Below are positions 1 through 8,949 of a stretch of 64,000 nucleotides of DNA, one piece after another. The position numbers and the translations under genes were made by a program. The notes under the pieces are model-generated. The model was given only the letters and a program-made list of their open reading frames with translations, had not been told where the DNA came from and made no database searches. The stretch is taken from assembly GCA_013388895.1 (NCBI GenBank), contig JACAEK010000050.1, positions 1 to 64,000 of the forward strand. Reading direction: 5' to 3'. Numbering within the stretch: position 1 is the first letter of the stretch; each line of letters opens with the position of its first letter. The DNA comes from Candidatus Bathyarchaeota archaeon (GTDB lineage: Archaea; Thermoproteota; Bathyarchaeia; Bathyarchaeales; Bathycorpusculaceae).

Positions 1-2078
1 GTTTTTATGTCTTCTATTGTTTTGTATCCAGCGTTGTATATTATGCGTCCGCGGGCTCTTCCAACTCCTTCAAGCTTGATTATTGGCAACAACTCTTTTT
101 TTACGCCTTTTTCAACTCTTTCTATAAGTTCCAACGTTTGTGGCAGAACTTGTTTGTTGCCAAAAAGCGACGCTAACTCGTGTGAAGCATGAAGCAGCCA
201 CTTTGCGTTCTCAACAGTTCTATAGAGGTCGCCGGGCTGTGCTCTGAATCTGTCAATTATTTCGTCTTCGCTTCTTTCTTCAATCCATGCCTGTAAAACT
301 ATGGCTGTTTTCACTTCGCCAAGAAACTGTTCATAAGCAACGCGATCTTCCCACTCGTCAGGCACGCTTATCAGAAACTCGTCTCGGTGCTGTTCCATAA
401 AGACTGCTACTTCATCTATTTCGCGTGAGTATGGGCGTAATACTGGACCCATATCGGGAGTGTGGGTAATCATGTGCAGAAGACTCAAATCTGTGACGTA
501 AGCTGGTTTTTGCCTTAACGCATTGCGAATTATAACTGCTGAAACAGGGTCTATGTAGAGCTCGCTTGCTCTTTTTCCAAATTTTGTGGCAAAAATGTTT
601 TCGCCGCTGACTTCAATCATTTCCTCGTCGTAAAGATACTTGAGAATTTTGGCTATTATGCCCTTAATGGCGTCAATTTCATATTGATAAGCGTAGAAGG
701 TTCTGCCAAAGAACTCGTAAATGCCTCGCTCTGCGTGAGCGAAATCTGCAGCAATTGTTGCTAACACATGAGACCTCATAATTCTTTCAACAGCAAGCCT
801 TGACCAAATGCGCTCTGGACATGCAAGAACATAACTTTCCATCAGATAGTCTGATTCATCAGAAGTTTTTGCAATGAGTATCGCTTCGCCAGTCTTATCA
901 TATTTTGGGCGCCCAGCCCTTCCAGCCATCTGCTTATACTCTAAAACGCTAATTGGATAATACCCATATCCAGGCTCGTATCGTCTATAATCTTGGATGA
1001 TAACTGTCCTAGAAGGCAAGTTTACGCCAAAAGCCAAAGTTGGCGTGGCAGTCAAAACCTTAATCTTTCCCTGTCGAAATGAATCTTCTATTAATTTGCG
1101 GTGTCCTCCACCAAGACCTGCATGATGAAAGGCTGTGCCCAGCTTAACAAGCTCTGCCAATGATTCGCTTATCCTTGTTTTTTCGCCTGTAGCCAGAATT
1201 CTTTCTGCTTCGTGTTCTAGAGAGCGTTTCACAGGTTTAGACAAGACTTCCACGATTTCACCTGCAGCTTTTTTTGCAAGTGTGACCGCGTTTTTGCGTG
1301 TGGATGCGAAGATTAGCGCTTGCCCGCCAGATTTTACAGTGTTTAATGCAAGGTTTATGGCTGTGTTCTTTGTCGCTTTTTCTACATTGCGCGCGTCTCC
1401 ATCCTTGAACTGTATTTCGTAATGAAGCAGAACGCCTTCTTTCAGTGGGATTGGTCTCCACTCGGTTGTGACATGGTCTGCTTTTAGCCATTCGGCAATC
1501 TCTTCTACGTTGTTTATTGTTGCGCTTAACGCCAAAATTTGAATGTCTGGATTAATCTGCATCAGCCTAGCCAAAACAACCTCAAGCGTTGGACCACGCT
1601 CAGCATCATTCAACAAGTGCACTTCGTCAGCAACAATGAGTGATATTTCGTCCATCCATTTGGCTCTATGCCTCAACAGTGAATCTGCCTTCTCATTTGT
1701 CGTTATAATAATGTCGTATCTTTCCAGCCACGGGTCGCTACTGTCAAAATCGCCTGTGCTAATGCCTATCCTTATACGCTTTCCATCACTTTTCCGTATC
1801 TGCGTGTATTTCTTGAATTCGTCAAATTTTTCGTTCGCTAGAGCCCTTAACGGCGTCAAATAGATTGTTTTTCCATTTTTTTCCAAAATATGTTTGAGGG
1901 CGCAAAACTCGGCTACTAATGTTTTTCCTGAAGCAGTCGGACTGGCTAACACAAGGTTTTTTCCTTTTAACGCTCCAGCTTTCACTGCTTCCTCTTGCGG
2001 AGGATAGAGCTCCATAATTCCCGATTTGATTATGATTTCCTTGACTGGCTCTGGTATTGCTAGCTCTGTTACTTTCAC
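1..2078 (-). CDS. hel308: Hel308-type Ski2-family DNA helicase (C-terminus cut by window edge)
   Basis: ATP-dependent 3'-5' DNA helicase of the archaeal Hel308 family, which acts at stalled or lagging-strand forks. The frame reads leftward from a GTG at 2076-2078; the only upstream ATG in this stretch meets a stop after two codons. Visible motifs are Walker A ASPTASGKT (about residues 45-53), Walker B/II DEVH (about 151-154), motif III LSAT (about 180) and motif VI QMAGRAGR (about 385). Close to the left edge the frame reads LEGVGRARGRIIYNAG, the helix-hairpin-helix-like element of the Hel308 C-terminal region, so only a short tail is missing. The next gene diverges from it across about 160 bp. 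The family call is firm; the assigned in vivo role is family knowledge. Confidence 0.93.
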   Translation of the reverse strand, partial: MKVTELAIPEPVKEIIIKSGIMELYPPQEEAVKAGALKGKNLVLASPTASGKTLVAEFCALKHILEKNGKTIYLTPLRALANEKFDEFKKYTQIRKSDGKRIRIGISTGDFDSSDPWLERYDIIITTNEKADSLLRHRAKWMDEISLIVADEVHLLNDAERGPTLEVVLARLMQINPDIQILALSATINNVEEIAEWLKADHVTTEWRPIPLKEGVLLHYEIQFKDGDARNVEKATKNTAINLALNTVKSGGQALIFASTRKNAVTLAKKAAGEIVEVLSKPVKRSLEHEAERILATGEKTRISESLAELVKLGTAFHHAGLGGGHRKLIEDSFRQGKIKVLTATPTLAFGVNLPSRTVIIQDYRRYEPGYGYYPISVLEYKQMAGRAGRPKYDKTGEAILIAKTSDESDYLMESYVLACPERIWSRLAVERIMRSHVLATIAADFAHAERGIYEFFGRTFYAYQYEIDAIKGIIAKILKYLYDEEMIEVSGENIFATKFGKRASELYIDPVSAVIIRNALRQKPAYVTDLSLLHMITHTPDMGPVLRPYSREIDEVAVFMEQHRDEFLISVPDEWEDRVAYEQFLGEVKTAIVLQAWIEERSEDEIIDRFRAQPGDLYRTVENAKWLLHASHELASLFGNKQVLPQTLELIERVEKGVKKELLPIIKLEGVGRARGRIIYNAGYKTIEDIK

Positions 2079-2238
2079 TTTAATGCGCCATCTACATCTT
2101 ACCACTGATTTTACCGCATAAACAATTATAAAGTATTACATGCAGATGCCAGTTTCCTTTAGGTTATGTTTTTTTATTAGGTAATCAATAGTAAAAATTA
2201 AAGAATGCCTGTTTGCTCTGTAAAGGATTGAATCTGAA

Positions 2239-3462
2239 ATGATTGAAAACGTTAAAGAACTTCTTAAAGCCCACGAAGGTTTAAAGCATGAAGTCTATTT
2301 AGACCTTGAAAATTCCAGCGTAGTCCCTAAAGAAGTAATTGACGCGATGATGCCATACTACAATCAACGAGCTTATGGCAACCCGACACTAACGCATAAG
2401 CCTGGCTGGGAAGCCTTCGAAACAATAATGGAATCAACGCAGAAAACTGCCACGTTCCTAGGATGCAAGTCACTTGAAGAAATAAACTTTACGCCGGGAG
2501 AAACAGAAGCCAACAATCTGGCGTTAATGGGAACTGCTTTTTCAATGAAAGACAAAGGCAAAAAAATCGTAATTTCAGAAGTTGAGCCCATAAATGTTTT
2601 ACATGTTACTGAACTGCTTCAGAAATATGGCTTCAAAACTGCCAAGATTCCAGTAGACAAGGAAGGCTTTATCAACCTTGAGAAGCTAGGAGAAGCAATA
2701 GACAAAGAAACAGTTCTCGTAAGCTTGTCAGCTGTAAATCACGAGATAGGAACAGTCCAGCCAATAAAAGAGGCTGTGGAAATCGTTAAGGATAAAAATG
2801 CGGGCACAATTTTCCATACTGACGCTTCAGATGCCTATGGCAAAATCTCTTTCAATGTTAAAAATCTTGGTGTGGACTTAGCTACGATAAGCAGCTACAA
2901 GATTTTGGGACCCCGTGGAATTGGTGCTCTATATGTTAGGGAAGGAATAAACGTGGAAAGAATATTGGAAGGGCAAATTGGAACGCAGAAGCTTTGGCCT
3001 GGAATTGAGAACACGCCGCTTATTGTTGGTTTTGTTAAAGCATCTGAATTAGCTTTCCAAAATTTTGAAAACAACGTGAGTCGTATGCAAAGGTTGCGTG
3101 ATAGACTATTGGATGGCATATTTGAAAGAGTATCTGACGTTAGACTTAATGGATCTAAAGGCGGTAAGAGGGTGCCTGACAATGCGAGTGTAAGCTTTTT
3201 GAAATGTGAAGGTGAAGCATTAACAATAGAATTAAGCCTTACTGGCGTTTACGTTTCAAGTGGGAGCGCATGCACAAGAAGGATTCTGCAGCCCAGCCAT
3301 GTTCTTGTTGCTTTAGGCAGAAATTTTGAAGAGGCGCATGGAAGCATATTGATGAAGGTCACACGCTATCATACTGAAGAAGACATAGACTATGTTATAG
3401 ACGTGATTCCCAGCGCTGTGGAAAGAATAAGAGGAATAACTGGCTCCACAGGAGTGGAATGA
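2239..3462 (+). CDS. IscS/NifS-like cysteine desulfurase with altered PLP pocket
   Basis: Class V fold-type I PLP enzyme of 407 aa, resembling group I (IscS/NifS) cysteine desulfurases that pass cysteine sulfur to a scaffold. The Schiff-base Lys221 (SSYKILGPRG), the phosphate-side Asp195 (HTDASDAYG) and the catalytic loop Cys345 (SSGSACTRR) are present. Three usual pocket residues differ: the ring-stacking His of the T-E-H motif is Pro117 (EVEPINV), the Gln of D-A-x-Q is Asp198, and the His before the lysine is Tyr220. It is the first gene of a tight cluster with an IscU-type scaffold (1-bp gap) and SufS. It may act as a scaffold-dedicated desulfurase with changed chemistry or as a partner subunit. 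Fold certain, activity uncertain. Confidence 0.85.
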   Translation: MIENVKELLKAHEGLKHEVYLDLENSSVVPKEVIDAMMPYYNQRAYGNPTLTHKPGWEAFETIMESTQKTATFLGCKSLEEINFTPGETEANNLALMGTAFSMKDKGKKIVISEVEPINVLHVTELLQKYGFKTAKIPVDKEGFINLEKLGEAIDKETVLVSLSAVNHEIGTVQPIKEAVEIVKDKNAGTIFHTDASDAYGKISFNVKNLGVDLATISSYKILGPRGIGALYVREGINVERILEGQIGTQKLWPGIENTPLIVGFVKASELAFQNFENNVSRMQRLRDRLLDGIFERVSDVRLNGSKGGKRVPDNASVSFLKCEGEALTIELSLTGVYVSSGSACTRRILQPSHVLVALGRNFEEAHGSILMKVTRYHTEEDIDYVIDVIPSAVERIRGITGSTGVE

Positions 3463-3463
3463 T

Positions 3464-3958
3464 TTGTCGCGAATGCCTTTGCCCTATAATCCGAAAGTTC
3501 TTGAGCTTTTCAGAAATCCAAAAAACCTCGGAAAAATGGAAGACGCTACTATCGTGGCAGTAGCTGGAAACCCAGCGTGCGGTGACATGATAACGTTTTA
3601 CCTAAAAATCAGCGATCAAGACATTATTGAAAAAGCATCCTTCGAAAGCTACGGTTGTGCCGCAAACATAGCAACCGCAAGCATTGTAACAGAAATGATT
3701 AAGGGAATGAAACTCGAAGATGCTTGGAATATTACTTGGAAAAGCGTAGCCGAAGCGGTAGGTGGATTGCCAAGCATAAAATTCCACTGTGGCATTTTAG
3801 CTGTAGGAGCATTAAAACGAGCTATCAGAGCATATTACAGAAACAAAGGGCTTTTCCCTAATTGGTTGCCGGGAGAGCTCAGTTTTGAAGAGAAACAAGC
3901 ATTAGAAGAAGAGGAACTGGCTAGAATCCTTTCAAAAAGAATGCGAACAGAGGAATAG
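3464..3958 (+). CDS. iscU: IscU/NifU-type iron-sulfur cluster scaffold
   Basis: Scaffold on which Fe-S clusters are assembled from desulfurase-derived sulfur. All three ligand cysteines are visible: Cys39 (GNPACGD, with the exchange-promoting Asp41), Cys65 (SYGCAA) and Cys109 preceded by His108 (KFHCGILA). The LPPVK chaperone-recognition motif of bacterial IscU is replaced by LPSIK, suggesting no HscA-style release. The C-terminus carries an acidic helical extension (FEEKQALEEEELARIL). Start is a TTG at 3464 with GGAGTG seven bases upstream; an in-frame ATG at 3473 is less well spaced. It ends in TAG three bases before sufS, so the three genes are almost certainly co-transcribed. Confidence 0.93.
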   Translation: MSRMPLPYNPKVLELFRNPKNLGKMEDATIVAVAGNPACGDMITFYLKISDQDIIEKASFESYGCAANIATASIVTEMIKGMKLEDAWNITWKSVAEAVGGLPSIKFHCGILAVGALKRAIRAYYRNKGLFPNWLPGELSFEEKQALEEEELARILSKRMRTEE

Positions 3959-3961
3959 AAA

Positions 3962-5191
3962 ATGTTTGATCCGCACAAGATTCGAGAAGACTTTCCAATA
4001 TTGAAGAGAAAAATAAACAATTATACACTAATCTATTTTGATAATGCTGCTTCCTCGCAAAAGCCAAGACAAGTAATCGAAGCCATCAAAGACTTCTACG
4101 AAAACCACAACTCAAACGTCCACAGAGCTGTTCACACACTTTCCCAAGAAGCATCTGAACTTTACGAAAGAGCGCATGACGAAGTTGCTGACTTCATACA
4201 TGCAGATGGAATGGAAGAAATAATCTTCGTAAGGGGAACAACTGAAGCAATAAACCTCGTTGCCTATTCTTGGGGTCTACGCAATCTAAAGAAAGGTGAC
4301 GAAGTCATAGTGTCGCTGATGGAGCATCACAGCAACATCGTCCCTTGGGAAATTCTATCAAAATTGAACGGATTCAACATCAAATATGTGGGCGTGAGTG
4401 ATGATGGAACCCTGAATTATGAAGCTTATGAGGAATTGATTTCTGAAAAAACCAAGATTGTCTGTTTTTCTCATGTTTCAAACTTTAGTGGAGTTATAAA
4501 CGATGTAAAGAGAATCGCGAAAATTGCACATGACCACGGTGCTCTAATTCTCATTGATGGAGCACAATCTGTTCCACACTTACCTACCCATGTTAAGGAC
4601 TTAGATGTGGATTTCCTCGCTTTTTCTGGGCACAAAATGTTGGGGCCAACAGGCATAGGCGTTCTTTATGGTAAGTGTGAGATTCTAGAAAAGATGGAGC
4701 CGTTTCAAGGTGGAGGTGAAATGATTCGAGAAGTCCTATTTGACAGCATCACAAAACGTTGCACCATTACTTGGAATGATTTGCCTTGGAAATTTGAGGC
4801 TGGAACACCCAACATTTGTGACGGCATCGGACTCATGGAAGCAGTAAGATACTTGAGAAGACTTGGCATGGAAAACGTTCAAGCACATGAATATACGCTA
4901 ACTGAGTATGCAATGAAGCATATGCTGGAATGTCAAAAAATCGAAATTTACGGGCCTGAGGACGCTTCTGCCAAATGTGGCATTATTCCCTTTAACGTGG
5001 AAGGTTTTAGCTCTCATGATGTTGCGTTGCTGCTGGATAATTACGGAATCATGGTTAGAAGCGGCTTCCACTGCACTCAACCATTACACGCAATATTCAA
5101 ACTAAAATCTTCAGCTAGAGCAAGCTTCTACATCTACAATACACGCGAAGAAATTGACAGCTTCATCGAAGTTTTGAAGGAGATTGAATAG
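3962..5191 (+). CDS. sufS: SufS-type cysteine desulfurase
   Basis: Group II cysteine desulfurase of 409 aa that releases sulfur from cysteine for Fe-S cluster assembly. The PLP lysine is Lys225 in FSGHKMLGPTGIG, the stacking His sits in MEHHSN, and the catalytic Cys371 lies in the SufS signature RSGFHCTQPLH. Length is standard for the family. Unlike the IscS-like gene at the head of this operon, all pocket residues are canonical, so this is probably the catalytically conventional desulfurase. No sufB, sufC, sufD or sufE is found in the window; the IscU-type scaffold immediately upstream is the likely acceptor. Confidence 0.95.
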   Translation: MFDPHKIREDFPILKRKINNYTLIYFDNAASSQKPRQVIEAIKDFYENHNSNVHRAVHTLSQEASELYERAHDEVADFIHADGMEEIIFVRGTTEAINLVAYSWGLRNLKKGDEVIVSLMEHHSNIVPWEILSKLNGFNIKYVGVSDDGTLNYEAYEELISEKTKIVCFSHVSNFSGVINDVKRIAKIAHDHGALILIDGAQSVPHLPTHVKDLDVDFLAFSGHKMLGPTGIGVLYGKCEILEKMEPFQGGGEMIREVLFDSITKRCTITWNDLPWKFEAGTPNICDGIGLMEAVRYLRRLGMENVQAHEYTLTEYAMKHMLECQKIEIYGPEDASAKCGIIPFNVEGFSSHDVALLLDNYGIMVRSGFHCTQPLHAIFKLKSSARASFYIYNTREEIDSFIEVLKEIE

Positions 5192-5196
5192 CATTA

Positions 5197-5466
5197 ATGA
5201 TACCTCTTGAGGATTATGTTGCCAGAATCGAAGAAACATGCGGTGCTGAAAAAGACTTCATCGTCATATTCAAATACGACAAGAAAGACGACGCTATTAA
5301 GAAAATCCTACAAAAAGCGAAGAAAGAAAAGGCAATTTCAACCATAATTTTTGAACTAACCTTCCAAGACGTCTCTTTTCGGCTATACGGGACAGGAAAA
5401 GCCATTTTTAGAAATTTAAAAGACAAAAACGGACTGCAAAAAGTTTTAAGTGATTTGCTGTTGTAA
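5197..5466 (+). CDS. Small hypothetical protein at the end of the Fe-S operon
   Basis: An 89-aa protein starting five bases after sufS and in the same orientation, so probably part of the operon. It has no motif I recognise. The predicted layout alternates beta and helix: an acidic N-terminal helix with a lone Cys15, a strand FIVIFKY, a lysine-rich helix (DAIKKILQKAKKEK), strands around STIIFELTF and SFRLYGTGKAIF, and a C-terminal helix. It does not look like SufE or like the A-type carriers, which carry conserved cysteines. Function unknown; a role in sulfur transfer is only suggested by position. Confidence 0.7.
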   Translation: MIPLEDYVARIEETCGAEKDFIVIFKYDKKDDAIKKILQKAKKEKAISTIIFELTFQDVSFRLYGTGKAIFRNLKDKNGLQKVLSDLLL

Positions 5467-5548
5467 TTATGCGGACTAATTTGATGTCTTGAATCGTGAG
5501 AAGTAATATTTAAATCCACTCCTGCAAACTATTTATTGAATATCCTTT

Positions 5549-5553
5549 GAGGG
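5549..5553 (+). promoter_or_regulatory. Shine-Dalgarno GAGGG supporting a CTG start
   Basis: GAGGG lies six bases before the CTG at 5560, which is the first usable codon of the AAA+ ATPase frame after the stop at 5548-5550. No ATG, GTG or TTG occurs in that frame until the TTG at 5704, yet the 48 intervening codons read like coding sequence. Confidence 0.5.
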
Positions 5554-5559
5554 ATTGCT

Positions 5560-6648
5560 CTGTCACGCATTAAAGAAAAGCTAACAGAAAAGCCGACAGC
5601 GGAAGCGGCTGTCGGTTTCGGATTCCAAGGTGGAAAAAAACACAAGGACAAGGAACTCTGCCTTGTTGAAGAGCAGATAAGAACTGCAGTCAAAGATACG
5701 CGATTGTCTGTTTCTATAACAAAATCAGCGAATGTGGATTCAACTTCGCGTCTTGACCTAGTAGAAAAATATCGGATAGATAAGTATGATTTGCATCCGG
5801 GATATTTGTTTCCGCAAGCTGTACTGTCTCTTGTCCCGCGTGGCACACCCGAGTATATTGATAAGGGATTTAATTATGTTGAGAGAATAACCCGTGCATT
5901 ATTCTATTTTAAGCAATGTGCATTAATTGGACCTAGTGGCACAGGAAAAACGCACATCGTGTATTTGGTGGCAGAGCTTTGCGGTCTCCCAATGTGGGAG
6001 ATAAACTGCGGCTTACAAACATCCGCTTACGATTTGTTTGGAAGATACATTGGTCTTGGAAAAGAAAACTGGATTGATGGACAAATAGTAATGTGGTGCA
6101 GACAAGGCGGCCTGCTTTATTTGGACGAGGCTAACATGATGAAACAAGACATAGCAACAAGGCTGAACCCAGTTTTAGACACAAGAGGGCATATAGTCTT
6201 AACAGAAAAAGACAACGAGATAATAAAGCGGCATCCGCACGGTTATCTCATTATTTCGATGAATCCTTTCTCAGCCGAATTCGTAGGAACAAAACCATTA
6301 AATGCAGCTTTAAGAAGGCGCATGTCTGTATGGATAAACTTCGATTATCTGAGTATAGGCGATAAAATATCCAGCGACGAGGTAGACCTACTTGTAAAAA
6401 GAAGCAGCATAGAGAGAAAAATAGCTGAAAAAATAGTCCGCGTTGGAGCAGAACTGCGAAGACAATACAAAAACGGCGACTTGCCATATGGGCCTTCACC
6501 TGGAGACTTGATTAATTGGGCAACATTGGTTGCGGATGGATGCGACCCTATAGAGGCAGCTGGCGAAACAATAGTTGGAACTACAAGTGATGATGTAGAA
6601 ATCCAAGCCGCCGTAAAACACATAGTCGAAGCAATATTTAAATCATAA
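5560..6648 (+). CDS. MoxR/CbbQ-type AAA+ ATPase, probable CTG start
   Basis: AAA+ ATPase of the MoxR/CbbQ/NorQ group, whose members remodel or insert cofactors into partner enzymes together with a VWA protein. Walker A is GPSGTGKTH, Walker B LLYLDEANMM, and the sensor region ISMNPF plus the arginine patch NAALRRRMS follow in order. The conventional start is TTG at 5704 (314 aa), but the same frame stays open upstream to 5551 with credible coding content (AVGFGFQGGKK), and GAGGG is well spaced from a CTG at 5560, giving 362 aa. The VWA gene begins 16 bp downstream, the usual MoxR-VWA pairing. Client unknown: neighbours on either side are Fe-S genes and hypotheticals. Confidence 0.85.
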   Translation: MSRIKEKLTEKPTAEAAVGFGFQGGKKHKDKELCLVEEQIRTAVKDTRLSVSITKSANVDSTSRLDLVEKYRIDKYDLHPGYLFPQAVLSLVPRGTPEYIDKGFNYVERITRALFYFKQCALIGPSGTGKTHIVYLVAELCGLPMWEINCGLQTSAYDLFGRYIGLGKENWIDGQIVMWCRQGGLLYLDEANMMKQDIATRLNPVLDTRGHIVLTEKDNEIIKRHPHGYLIISMNPFSAEFVGTKPLNAALRRRMSVWINFDYLSIGDKISSDEVDLLVKRSSIERKIAEKIVRVGAELRRQYKNGDLPYGPSPGDLINWATLVADGCDPIEAAGETIVGTTSDDVEIQAAVKHIVEAIFKS

Positions 6649-6664
6649 GATATGGGTTTAAACA

Positions 6665-8356
6665 TTGGACTTTTTTGATTTTGCGTGGTCAACAGCAGTT
6701 CAAATAACAAAAATGCCAAGTAATAAACTGAAAATTCTTTTACATGATGAGTTGAGATATCCATATCTCGGTAGGGACAACGCGGGATTTGTTCTCCATC
6801 TCGTTAAACCCAGAAGATTGGAAAACAACGCAGTGTACTTTCAGGGATTGAAGCTTAACCTCCAAGATCCAACCCATAAGAAACTTGTTTGGCACATGTT
6901 TAAAGCTTCAGTATACCACTTAAACCTCCATTTACACTTATCTGATTTTTCGCTTTATTCCGGATGGGCAAGAGATAAACATTCCAGTTTGTCCACATTT
7001 GTAATCAGCTTAGTCGAAGATGCTACAATATGCAAACATCTAAGGCGGTCATTTGAATGGATGCTGCCAGAAATAGCCTACGCGAACACAATTTCTTTTC
7101 TTAGGATGAAGAATACTAGAGGTCTTTCGAATAGGTTATCTCGCATTATGAGTTCGATTCTTCTAAATTTCAACTTAGGAAAAGTTAAGGGAGATTTAAA
7201 TGAAGAAATGCTTCTGGATGTTCAGGCAACAACCTCTATTCTTCAAAAAATGGGAGAAAATCCAACAATTGATGAAAAGCTGGAAGCTGCAAAGAAGATT
7301 TATGATGCTCTTGCCGTGTATGGCGAGACATTTGAGGTTCCGTCTCTTCTATACACAGAAAGCCACGGAACAAACGATCTTTTCTACGAACAATCAATTC
7401 CTAAAGAAGAGGAAATACAGCCAATTCTTCCTGAGGCATTAACCTTTCTTAACCCAGAAATGACAAATCAGGACCAATTAAAAACCGCGCTGCAAAGTCT
7501 AAAAGAAAATGAAGCTCAGCAAGTTCTCACAAGATGGGTGGAGTATGAAAATGCTAAATTGAAAATTTTGAAGGGTTTTGCTGAAATAGGAAAAGACACG
7601 AGGTTTGAAGATTTTGAATTTCCTGTCGAGAATTATGCGGATTACCTAAGAAAAAGAACATTGTTAAGCAGTCCCATTAGGCGGGTACTTCATCAGTTAA
7701 GGCTTTTGAAAAATGTTGGCGGGGAAGATTTCAGACAAGAAAGTGGATTCATTGATTTGCAAGAAGCGATACAAGTCATAGCTAGCAAAAGTCAACGAAC
7801 TGACATATTTGCGCGGGAAGAACTTCAGACAAGAGAAGACGCATGGTCCATACTAATAGACGCAAGCCACAGTCTAAACATGTTTCATGGAGAAGTCCGC
7901 GACATAGCAGTATGCCTAGCTGAAGTCGCAAAAACACTCATTCTCGATCAGAATTCTTGGGGCATGTATGCTTTCAATAGCAAATTCTATGTAATCAAAG
8001 ACTTTACTGAACGATATAACACACGTGTAAAAGCTAGAATAGGAGGCTTAACCCATGGAGGCTTTACATATCTACCTGACGCCGTTTGGCTTGCAGCACA
8101 AGCATTAACTAAGCGCATACAGGAAGCCAGAGTCTTAGTCGTCGTCTCTGATTTCTTTCCGGCAGGATATGACGAGGCTGAGGAAAAACTGAGGGAAAAT
8201 ATTAAGAAAATCGAACGTACAGGCGTGGGCATTATAGGCATCGGCGTTAACAGCCGTGCAGTCAAGCAATACACTCGTACAAGCTGTGTTGTTGAGGGAC
8301 CTTACGATTTGATGAAAAAGTTCACTAAAGCATTTGTTGAATATAGTTCAGGCTAA
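6665..8356 (+). CDS. VWA-domain protein, CbbO/NorD-like partner of the MoxR ATPase
   Basis: A 563-aa protein whose last ~180 residues form a von Willebrand factor A domain. The metal-ion-dependent adhesion site is complete: DASHS starting at Asp399, the Thr of GGFTYLPD, and the Asp of VVVSDFFP. The first ~390 residues are mostly helical with no recognised motif, as in CbbO/NorD-type partners. Start is TTG at 6665. It follows the AAA+ gene by 16 bp, so the two form a chaperone-like pair. The client is not identifiable from context; the adjacent Fe-S operon is one possibility. Domain call firm, biological role open. Confidence 0.88.
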   Translation: MDFFDFAWSTAVQITKMPSNKLKILLHDELRYPYLGRDNAGFVLHLVKPRRLENNAVYFQGLKLNLQDPTHKKLVWHMFKASVYHLNLHLHLSDFSLYSGWARDKHSSLSTFVISLVEDATICKHLRRSFEWMLPEIAYANTISFLRMKNTRGLSNRLSRIMSSILLNFNLGKVKGDLNEEMLLDVQATTSILQKMGENPTIDEKLEAAKKIYDALAVYGETFEVPSLLYTESHGTNDLFYEQSIPKEEEIQPILPEALTFLNPEMTNQDQLKTALQSLKENEAQQVLTRWVEYENAKLKILKGFAEIGKDTRFEDFEFPVENYADYLRKRTLLSSPIRRVLHQLRLLKNVGGEDFRQESGFIDLQEAIQVIASKSQRTDIFAREELQTREDAWSILIDASHSLNMFHGEVRDIAVCLAEVAKTLILDQNSWGMYAFNSKFYVIKDFTERYNTRVKARIGGLTHGGFTYLPDAVWLAAQALTKRIQEARVLVVVSDFFPAGYDEAEEKLRENIKKIERTGVGIIGIGVNSRAVKQYTRTSCVVEGPYDLMKKFTKAFVEYSSG

Positions 8357-8392
8357 TGCAGGCGAAGGTATAATTATGGTTTGTATTAATCG

Positions 8393-8929
8393 TTAAGCTT
8401 CTTTTGCAATTGAAAAATCGGCTGCAAACTCGAATTTCTCCGTGGCTTCTGCATCCTTTTTTAGTTTGAATACTATTCTTTCTGGAATACCATCATGCAT
8501 ATAAGCTATGAAAAGCAGGTCTTTTCCTAAACCATAGCGTTCTAAATCGATCAGAGAGTTTTTGGCTTTCTCTAACTTGTCAATCTTACATCTAAGCTCC
8601 TCGCTTGCTTCAAAAAGTATTTCTGCCTCTCCCAAATCCTCAGCGCACAACATGATATCCTTAAATTGAACCCATTCTGTGGATATGCCAGTCTTTTTCT
8701 CTTCTTTTTTTGTTCCTTTTCTGCCTCCCGTTTTCAAAACTCTTTGCAACTCTGCAGTTTTTTTAGCCCAATCTTTATTTTTTGCAGATTCTGGATTTCT
8801 GAGTAAGCTTCCCAACCACTGACTGTAATCGTCATGAAGTAACTTGTATTGGTTTATCTCTGCTTCTACGCATTCTCTGATTTCTTTAAGCGAATAAAAC
8901 GTTCGTATTTAGGTTAAGAATCCGTCCAA
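8393..8929 (-). CDS. Hypothetical helical protein with an in-frame TAA near its start
   Basis: Unrecognised protein. The uninterrupted part from the TTG at 8815 is 140 aa, but coding-like sequence in the same frame continues upstream (RTFYSLKEIRE, EAEINQYKLL) to a TAA at 8909-8911. Six codons further upstream is a TTG at 8927-8929 with AGGTG six bases before it, giving MDGFLT-stop-IRTFYSLK. No ATG, GTG or TTG lies in frame between 8908 and 8815. Full length would be 178 aa. The middle is lysine-rich, followed by a heptad-like helix (FEASEELRCKIDKLEKAKN) and a beta-rich end. It lies 20 bp downstream of another coiled-coil gene on the same strand. Confidence 0.6.
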
Positions 8930-8935
8930 ACACTA

Positions 8936-8940
8936 CACCT
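8936..8940 (-). promoter_or_regulatory. Shine-Dalgarno AGGTG before the interrupted 8.9-kb gene
   Basis: On the minus strand AGGTG is followed by a six-base spacer and the TTG at 8929, which is in frame with the downstream coding sequence beyond the TAA at 8909-8911. It is the best-placed ribosome site for this gene. Confidence 0.4.
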
Positions 8941-8949
8941 GCAACTTAG

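Noticed and set aside
1135-1863. Plus-strand frames opposite the helicase
   Set aside because: Serine/phenylalanine-rich shadows of the Hel308 gene.
6345-6764. 139-aa minus-strand frame opposite the AAA+/VWA junction
   Set aside because: Antisense to two well-supported genes, with no recognisable domain.
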